Shown: positions 57,290-64,000 of the stretch, one piece after another
How the letters are laid out: every line of letters begins with the position of its first letter
Position numbering within the stretch: the first letter of the stretch is position 1
Source of the DNA: Ipomoea triloba
Lineage: Eukaryota; Streptophyta; Magnoliopsida; Solanales; Convolvulaceae
Assembly (NCBI RefSeq): GCF_003576645.1
Contig: NC_044927.1
Span: 10,046,638 to 10,110,637 of the forward strand
DNA length: 64,000 nucleotides
Reading direction: 5' to 3'
The notes under the pieces: model-generated
Database searches by the model: none
What the model saw: the letters and a program-made list of their open reading frames with translations, nothing else
What the model was told of the DNA's origin: nothing
Program-made: the position numbers and the translations under genes

Positions 57290-57848
57290 TGATTTATAAT
57301 TACCCTGAGTTATTGAGTTCTGTCTCATCTATTATATTTACATGGATAGAGAGTGAAAGAAGAAATGAACAAAAAAATTGTAGTTGTGGAGCTGTTTTAA
57401 AATTGTTTTATATAAAGTTACCTAAAAAGCATTTATGTGAGGGTGAAAAAAGAAAAAAAAAACAAGTAAAGCAGCTAATAGAATCACAAAGAGGAGCTAA
57501 ATAAATTTTTCATAAAATCAAAATCATTTAATGAAAATTTGAAACAATCTAAAGAAAATTGAAATGACCAATAAGGCCATGTTAATGACGATTTTGTGTA
57601 TTGAGAAGGATATGCTAGAGAATGTTAATCTTGATGCAATTATCGATGATTTTGCATTGCACGTAGAATTTTTTTTTGTCATGATTACTTTTGTATTTAA
57701 AAAATAATGAAAATTTTCTAATAGTGAATCATGTTATTTGATATTAGTATTTTTGAGTATAACATTACATTTAAATTTTAGTTTTTTATATAAGGGGTCA
57801 ATTTTTTAAATTTCGCCCATGGCCTCTAAAATGTTTACACCGGGTCTG
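56666..57848 (+). mobile_element. hAT-like transposon with transposase remnants (1183 bp)
   Basis: The 8 bp duplication TTTATGCC flanks both ends (56658-56665 and 57849-57856), the hAT hallmark. Termini CAGGGCCGGTCCTG and ACACCGGGTCTG are imperfectly inverted. The interior near 57560-57665 reads MTNKAMLMTILCIEKDML and AIIDDFAL, resembling the C-terminal end of TTF-type/hAT transposases. It is therefore an internally deleted derivative. (TA)n at 57226-57284. Confidence 0.8.
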
Positions 57849-57856
57849 TTTATGCC

Positions 57857-58289
57857 TACACATATATAAAACCAAATCACATCACATTGGCTTGTACTAA
57901 TAATAAGTTTTGCAGCTTTGAAATTATCAAAGTAAAGTTTCTTGAAAATCATGGAATGTTAGTTTTACATCTTTAATTGCAACCCAAGTAACCTAAATGC
58001 ATAAAATACAGCTGCTTAGTGCAACCACTCTCGGTCCCAATCCCATCCATTTATGTTCATGAAGAGAATTTTATTTAGATCAAAGCAAAGCTTTGCAATA
58101 GGTAGTCTAATTGAAATAGAGGTAGAAAAATCAGTACAAAAGGAAATTCAGAAGAAACTCAAATAAATCAGTAATATAAGCTTTAATTATCATGAAACTT
58201 GAATCATATTTAAAAATAAAAAAAACAAATTTTTAAATATTTTTTTTATATTATCAAATAAAATTGTAATTGAATTAAAATGAAACTGT
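57857..58289. other. Possible DGK intron remnant and AT-rich DNA
   Basis: Once the hAT element is set aside, this lies immediately 5' (minus strand) of the diacylglycerol kinase exon relic. I find no further exon. Confidence 0.35.
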
Positions 58290-58800
58290 AGTTGTATTGA
58301 AATGAAATTGCAGTGTATATAAAATGAAACTGAATAGCAGTTTCATATATTTGAGTGTATATTGTCCAATGAAACTGTAGTTATATTGAAATGATAGTGT
58401 AGTTGTGTTGTAATGAAACTATAGTGTATATATAAAATGAAACTGAATAGCAGTTTCACATATTTGAGTGTATAATGTCAAATAAAACTGTAGTTGTATC
58501 GAAATGAAACTCTAGTTATGTTGAAATGAAATTGCAGTGTATAGTGTATAGTATATAAAATGAAACTAAATAACAGTTTCACATATTTGGATATATATTG
58601 TTCAATAATGAAACTGTAGTTATATCAGAATGATATTGTAGTTGTGTTCTAATGAAACTATATTGTATGCAAAATGAAACTGAATAACAGTTTAACAGTT
58701 TCACATATTTGAGTGTATAATGTCGAATGAAACTGTAGTTATATCGAAATGAAACTGTAGTTGTGTTGAAATTCAACTACACTATAGATAAAATGAAATT
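58290..58800. repeat. ~118 bp minisatellite (about four units)
   Basis: AAAATGAAACTGAATAGCAG followed by TTTCACATATTTGAGTGTAT begins units near 58320, 58436, 58558 and 58672. Inside each unit AATGAAACTGTAGTTGT-type 20-30 bp submotifs repeat. It ends next to a TGGTCCA-family terminus (58820-58910). Confidence 0.85.
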
Positions 58801-59044
58801 GAATATGTTATACAAATAGAGCTACTTTACGCGGAACGGCGCAGAACGAGGCCCGTTTCTTTCATTTAAAAAAATGACGCTGTTTTGAACCATGTATAAT
58901 TTGCCCAAGAATACCCTTTTACTTGGATTTGAGAGTTGGGCTTTTTGGCGAATCAGTGGATTATTTCTTGCATTGGGGCTTCCGTAACAGGACCTTCGTC
59001 TAATTGGACTGCGATGTTGTCTTGCCGTATAATGGACCAAGTTG
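58801..59044. other. TIR-family end and unassigned DNA
   Basis: AACGGCG...GAAACGG...GACGCTGTTTTGAACCATGT matches the 55500-55640 terminus. 58930-59040 is not recognised. Confidence 0.4.
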
Positions 59045-59636
59045 TATGTGGCAAATTATGCTGTGGACCCAGGTCCACCTTGCAAGGTGGATATAGGTCC
59101 AAAACTACATCGTTTTTGTTTTTGTTTTTGTTTTTTTTTAATTAGTAAACATATTGCTGAATATAGAGTTGTCCACAAATGTGTGAATGTAGAGGTTTCA
59201 AAGTGTGAATGTAGAGTATAGAAATCGTGAATGTAGATTTATGATTGTGTGAATGTAGAGTTGCCCATAAATGTGTGAATGTGGAGATTTCAAATTGTGA
59301 ATATGGAGTATAGAAATCGTGAATGTAGAGTTATGCATGTGTGAATCTGTAATAGAGTTAAGAAGTTCTAGCAACTTGTAGCCCTGTAATGTGTGAATGT
59401 GGAGTTCTCAAGTTGTGAATATGGAGTATAGGACCTGTGAATATAGAGTTTTGAATGTGTGAATGCATAACAGTGGTAATATAGTTACTAAACATATAAT
59501 CCTGTAATGTGTGAATGTGGAGTTTACAAATTGTGAATATAGAGTATAGTGTATGTGAATGGAGAGTATAAGATATGTGAATGTAGACCCAGGTCCACCT
59601 TACAAGGTAGACCTGGGTCCACGGCATAACAACCCG
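59045..59636. mobile_element. TIR element of the 'ATGGTCCACA' family with internal minisatellite
   Basis: TGCTGTGGACCCAGGTCCAC...CTTGCAAGGTGGA on the left and TAGACCCAGGTCCACCTTAC...CCTGGGTCCACGGCATAAC on the right are inverted ends with a GGACCCAGGTCC palindrome. The core (59160-59590) is a minisatellite of TGTGTGAATGTAGAG, TTGTGAATATGGAGTATAG and similar 18-25 bp motifs in a higher-order unit of roughly 90-130 bp. Confidence 0.65.
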
Positions 59637-60294
59637 TTGTATGTTACATTATGCACCAAGATACATATATAAATAATACAGTGTATTCTTTAAAAAAAAT
59701 GATATTAATTGATCAATTATTAATTAAATAAAATTTTTTATTTTTTTATAAATAAAATTAATATATAAAAATATGTCAACTAAATTACATATGTTTTAAT
59801 AATTTGTTATGAATTTTCAGTAGTGATTTTATATACATATAATAGTGACTTTATGAACTTGCATTAATAACTTAATAAACTTATAATAGTGACTTTATGA
59901 ACTTATAATGGTATCTTTATGAATTTGTAATAGTGATTTTATGGACATGAAGTGATAACTTCATGAATATGCAATAATGATTTTTTTTGAATTTATAGTA
60001 GTGAATTTATGTACTTAATGTAGTAAATTTATGTATCTATAGTTGTAACTTTATCAAATAACAATAATATAATGACTTATATGTCTGAAATAATAATTTT
60101 ATGTACGTGTAAATTTATTTAAAAAATTGAAAAGAAAATATCCATATGAATGTCATTTAAAAAATATGAATGAACCTTTTAATGATATAGTTTTTATACA
60201 TTAATTTTACTTTCATTTTTAGTATTACTGGACTCTGTAACATTAATTTTACTTTCATTTTTAGTATTACTGACTCTGTAACATTAATTTTACT
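59637..60294. other. AT-rich intergenic DNA with short repeats
   Basis: 59815-60110 repeats TAATAGTGACTTTATGAACT-type motifs about eight times. 60195-60290 has a 43 bp tandem duplication around TTTTAGTATTACTG(G)ACTCTGTAAC. No gene. Confidence 0.55.
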
Positions 60295-60935
60295 TGTTCA
60301 AAAAGAAAAGGAAAAAGGTAACTTCAGGAAAAAAAGTAGAGATGCATTAAGTATATACACCTGATTCATGATATAACTAATTGAGTCACAATGATGATGG
60401 CTTTGGTTATTTTGGGCAACTTCTTTGATGGACTCTATTCTAACTGTTGAATCAAAAGGTTGATCACAATTGTTTGGCAAAAAGAAATCCAATTCAAGTC
60501 AGAAAAAGGAGTACACCAAGATTAGAAATTAAATCCCAAACAAATTAGGAATAACACCAATACTGTTTTGGTTCTGATTAGTTGGCTATTTAAAGGACCT
60601 CTCACCATTACACCATTCACGAATTCCCTAGCTAATATTGTGAGGCATAAGAGAGTTTGAGAGGATTCTAAATTCCCCTATAAAGTAGTACATGTGTTTA
60701 GGTTACAATAGATTAGATAGGAGAAGATCAATCTATTGTGTAATTTCTGGTCCCAAAACTATGTACTTTGAATATTAAGCTTTTAGTGGATTTAGGCAAA
60801 TTCTCAAGACTGAGAAGTGCCTCGCAGAATAGGGGTTTTCCCAAACTGCGTTATCAAGTCTCTTGTGTTACAACTATTGTTTTAACATCTCTGTGTGCTG
60901 CGCATTACATTTTTCAATTGGTATCAGAGCCAAAC
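60295..60935 (+). repeat. Probable 5' LTR and primer binding site of a Sirevirus-like Copia
   Basis: The primer binding site TTGGTATCAGAGCC lies at 60918-60931, complementary to initiator tRNA-Met. The LTR appears to end CATTACA near 60906, and a TATA-like TATTTAAAGG is at about 60588. The LTR start is guessed near 60295 (TGTTCAAAAAG); no second LTR is in the window. Confidence 0.55.
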
Positions 60936-60960
60936 TGCTTAAGTTATTAGCAGGATCCTA

Positions 60961-62064
60961 ATGGAGTTTCCCAGAGAAGGACTATCAAATAACAGGCCAC
61001 CAGCCCTAAGTGGTACAAACTATTCTTATTGGAAAGCTAGAATGAAAATCTACATATTAGCACAAGGAGAAAGAGTATGGAGGGCTGTTGAAAACGAATG
61101 GAAACATCCCCTTGATGACAATAACAAAGCAAAAGGTCGTGCTGATTGGAGCGAAGAAGAACTCAAAGAGTTCGACTATAACTCAAAAGCTATGAATGCC
61201 ATCTACGGAGCCGTGAGTGAAGAAACATTCAAACTAATCGCTGCTACAAATGTAGCAAAAACAGCATGGGATATATTGTGTGATCATCATGAAGGAAATT
61301 CAACAGTCAAACAATCAAAACTACAAATGGTCCAAACTCAGTTTGAAAATCTGAAGATGGAGGAAGAAGAAGATATCACACAATTTAATGGAAGAATACT
61401 AGAAATTGCTGGGAAAGCCTATAACTTAGGGGAACCCATTCCTGAAAACAGGTTAGTAAAAAAGGTATTGCGATCATTACCAGAAAGATTTATGATGAAA
61501 GTAACAGCTATTCAAGAAAGCAAATATCTCAATACCTGCAAGTTAAGTGATCTAATGGGAAACCTTAAAACATATGAGTTTGAGATGCTGCAAAACAAAA
61601 AGCCTAATGGCAAAGGAATAGCCCTTCAATCAAAACAAGACACCAACTCAGATGAAGATACTGAAAAAATGGAAGAATCCATTGCTTTGTTGACAAAAAA
61701 CTTCAACAGAGTTCTCAAGAAATTTAACAAATTCAGAAATAAGAACAAGAGCTTCTCAAATAATCAAGGGAGTCCATCATTTGCACAAAACCAATCCGTC
61801 AATTCCAAGAAGAAAGGGAATCCAAACCTTGATGGAATACAGTGCTATGAGTGCAAGGGATATGGACATATTCAGTCAGAATGTCCAAATTACCTAAGGA
61901 GGAAGAACAAAACATATGTAACAACCTTGAGTGATGACTCAGATAGTGAAGAAGAAAACAACACAAATTTTGTGGCCTTTTTCACAAATCATGAAGGCGA
62001 TGATGAATCAAAGGAGGACATGCAAGATCTATTAAACTCGTATACACAGCTGCACGCCAAGTGA
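60961..62064 (+). CDS. Copia (Sirevirus-like) gag polyprotein, N-terminal part
   Basis: 367 codons from ATG 60961: gag start PPALSGTNYSYWKARMKIYI, UBN2-type capsid region, and the zinc knuckle CYECKGYGHIQSEC (about residues 298-311). Ends at TGA 62062-62064 just after a SDDSDSEEE acidic stretch. The downstream frame is identical and continues, so the TGA interrupts a longer gag-pol. The gag forms the virus-like particle of the element and packages its RNA. Open and well preserved, so this is one of the younger elements here. Confidence 0.85.
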   Translation: MEFPREGLSNNRPPALSGTNYSYWKARMKIYILAQGERVWRAVENEWKHPLDDNNKAKGRADWSEEELKEFDYNSKAMNAIYGAVSEETFKLIAATNVAKTAWDILCDHHEGNSTVKQSKLQMVQTQFENLKMEEEEDITQFNGRILEIAGKAYNLGEPIPENRLVKKVLRSLPERFMMKVTAIQESKYLNTCKLSDLMGNLKTYEFEMLQNKKPNGKGIALQSKQDTNSDEDTEKMEESIALLTKNFNRVLKKFNKFRNKNKSFSNNQGSPSFAQNQSVNSKKKGNPNLDGIQCYECKGYGHIQSECPNYLRRKNKTYVTTLSDDSDSEEENNTNFVAFFTNHEGDDESKEDMQDLLNSYTQLHAK

Positions 62065-64000
62065 GAAGAAATCATCAAAGTAAACTTAAATCTCATGCAA
62101 GAAAATCACTTCCTTAAAAGTGAAAAGGAAAATGAAATACTTCTTCACAAAGAAACCTAAGAAAAGTTAATGAAATCACTAAAAGAGGAAGACAAGTTGC
62201 TACAGGAAATAAGAAGACTAACTGAAAATGCAGAACAATCAAACTTAGCAACAAGGAAAGATTCTGCAGTCGAAAACAGAGAAGTGTTACAACATCACTT
62301 TCAACACCGTAGAAGAATCAGATGTTACTACTGTCACAGATTGGGACACATCAAGGCACACTGCTACAAAAGACAAAATGATCTCCATAACAGAATCTGG
62401 GCAAAGCAAGAACAAAAACCAGCCCAAAGAGTGTGGGTCAGAAAAAATCAAACACCAGTCACAGCCTATACTTCAAAAATCAGCAAAGAAACAAGTGTTT
62501 GGTACTTCGACAGTGGATGTTCAAGACACATGACCGGAAACCCAAACAATCTAGAGGACATCCATTACAAAAGTGAAGGACATGTAACCTTTGGAGATGG
62601 AGAACGGGGGCAAATCATTGCTAGCGGAACACTAAATGTCCATGGTCTCCCCAGATTATCAAGAGTCTTCCTGGTACAAGGCTTAAAAGCAAACCTTATC
62701 AGTATAAGTCAGCTGTGTGAAGATGAACTAAGGGTAGAATTCTCAAAAGAAAATTGCAAAGTGTACAACCAAGGACAAGAATGCGTCATGATGGGAAAAA
62801 GGTCCTCGGATAAATGCTACACATGGGATAGCCATTTAACCTGCAACCAAGTCACTATCAATCAAACACTTCTGTGGCATCAACGTATGGGGCATATAAA
62901 TTTTCATGATATGAAAAAGGGACTAAAAATGGGAGCATACCGAGGTGTTCCAAAACTGGACATTGATGAAAATAGAAAATGTGATGCATGTCTTGAAAAC
63001 AAAATGACAAGAAGTAGCCACAAAAGAACACTAGGAATTCACACTTCAAGAATTATGGAACTTCTCCATATGGACCTCTTTGGACCCACTCAAACAGAAA
63101 GCATAGGAGGAAAACGGTATGTTCATGTAACCGTTGATGATTTCTCACGATATACATGGGTAAACTTCCTCAGAGACAAATCAGAAACATTCAACGCCTT
63201 CAAAATCCTCATCAACAAAATACAAAATGAAAAGGATCAAAAGGTGGGAAAAATCATCCGGTTAAGAAGTGATCATGGAAGAGAATTTGAAAACTCACAA
63301 TTCAAAACATATTGTGACGAGAATAGAATCCATCACGAATTCTCGGCTCCCAAAACACCGCAACAAAATGGGGTAGTTGAGCGGAAAAATCGGACCATAC
63401 AAGAAATGGCAAGGGTCCTACTAAATCACAAAAGAATATCACCAAAGTTTTGGGCAGAGGCTGTAAACACCGCATGTTACTTGATAAATCGAGTATACAT
63501 ACGGAAAGAAACAAACATGACACCCTACCAAATTTGGAAAGGTAGGACACCAAATCTAAAACACACACATGTATTTGGTAGCAACTGCTACATACTAAGA
63601 GACAGAGAATCCTTTGGAAAATTCGACATCAAAGGTGACCAAGGAATCTTCCTAGGATACTCATCAAACAGTCGGGCCTTTCGTGTGTTTAATCTCAGGA
63701 CAAACAGTGTGATGGAATCCATAAATGTAACCATCAGCGATGAATATTCAGAAAAAAACACTGATAATGATGATTACTCAGAAATTGTTGAAACAACAGT
63801 TCCACCATCAATGAATACCCCTTCAGAAAAAACAGAAACAGAGACCAAATCAGAAGATGAGGATGAAGAAACTAAAAAACAGCCTCTCATACCAAAATCA
63901 AAAACTCAAAAAAATCACCCCCTCGAAAATATCATTGGAGATCTAGAAGATGGAATAAGGACTAGAGGGAAAAAGAGAGACTACCTCAAGATGTCTGAAG
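62065..64000 (+). pseudogene. Copia (Sirevirus-like) gag end and pol, continues beyond window
   Basis: Same frame as the gag. A second in-frame stop is TAA at 62158-62160; from 62161 it is open to the window edge. Coiled-coil-like Glu/Lys region, second zinc knuckle CYYCHRLGHIKAHC, protease WYFDSGCSRHMTGN, GAG-pre-integrase LWHQRMGHINF, integrase (MDLFGPTQT, RSDHGREFE, TPQQNGVVERKN) and an acidic linker before the reverse transcriptase. DSGCSRHMTG and two zinc knuckles fit Sireviruses. Only two stops separate it from an intact reading frame in this part. Confidence 0.82.

Noticed and set aside
60961..64000. Endogenous virus rather than retrotransposon
   Set aside because: Domain order and motifs (protease, integrase before RT, tRNA-Met primer site) are those of Ty1/Copia elements; no movement protein or envelope is seen.

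Overview
The window is nuclear DNA of a flowering plant. Genes have GT-AG introns, intergenic DNA is very AT-rich, and transposable elements (TEs) of almost every plant class are nested in one another. The PR-10 protein ends in NPSVYA, as solanaceous homologues do, so an asterid, perhaps Solanales, is a reasonable but unproven guess. There is no bacterial or organellar sequence, no CRISPR array and no operon.

Layout. 1-11,330: a segmental tandem duplication carrying two five-exon genes for secreted proteins with two saposin B domains (108-2083 and 4847-9890, both +). The second has a 3.26 kb intron that swallowed a Copia pol fragment. 10,854-16,080 (-): a membrane-anchored zinc-ribbon/coiled-coil protein of the plant 'NST1-like' type; its last exon lies inside the duplicated block, so unit 1 carries only a relic of that exon. 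16,200-20,460: small TEs (fold-back with nested Stowaway, Helitron, MITEs, SINE). 21,432-22,751 (-): an intronless CBL-interacting protein kinase (CIPK). 23,200-41,400: TE-dominated, with a LINE relic split by a 4.4 kb Copia element with 144 bp LTRs and a clear target-site duplication (TSD), several long inverted-repeat elements, and a second, older Copia element (35,093-39,851). 41,400-43,600: an Athila-like LTR/leader fragment followed by a class III peroxidase cut in its third exon. 46,645-47,710 (-): a complete two-exon PR-10/Bet v 1 gene plus a decayed PR-10 scrap. 48,778-60,300: Helitrons, SINEs, terminal-inverted-repeat (TIR) elements with internal minisatellites, a CACTA-like subterminal array, and a diacylglycerol kinase exon relic next to a hAT element. 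60,300-64,000 (+): the 5' part of a Sirevirus-like Copia element running off the window.

Probably working genes: the two saposin genes, the NST1-like gene, the CIPK and the PR-10 gene. They are housekeeping or stress/defence genes with no shared pathway visible. Everything else is TE sequence, pseudogene or unassigned AT-rich DNA. I found no convincing new molecular system. The most distinctive structures are the duplication breakpoint, the TIR family with internal minisatellites, and several well-dated nested insertions.
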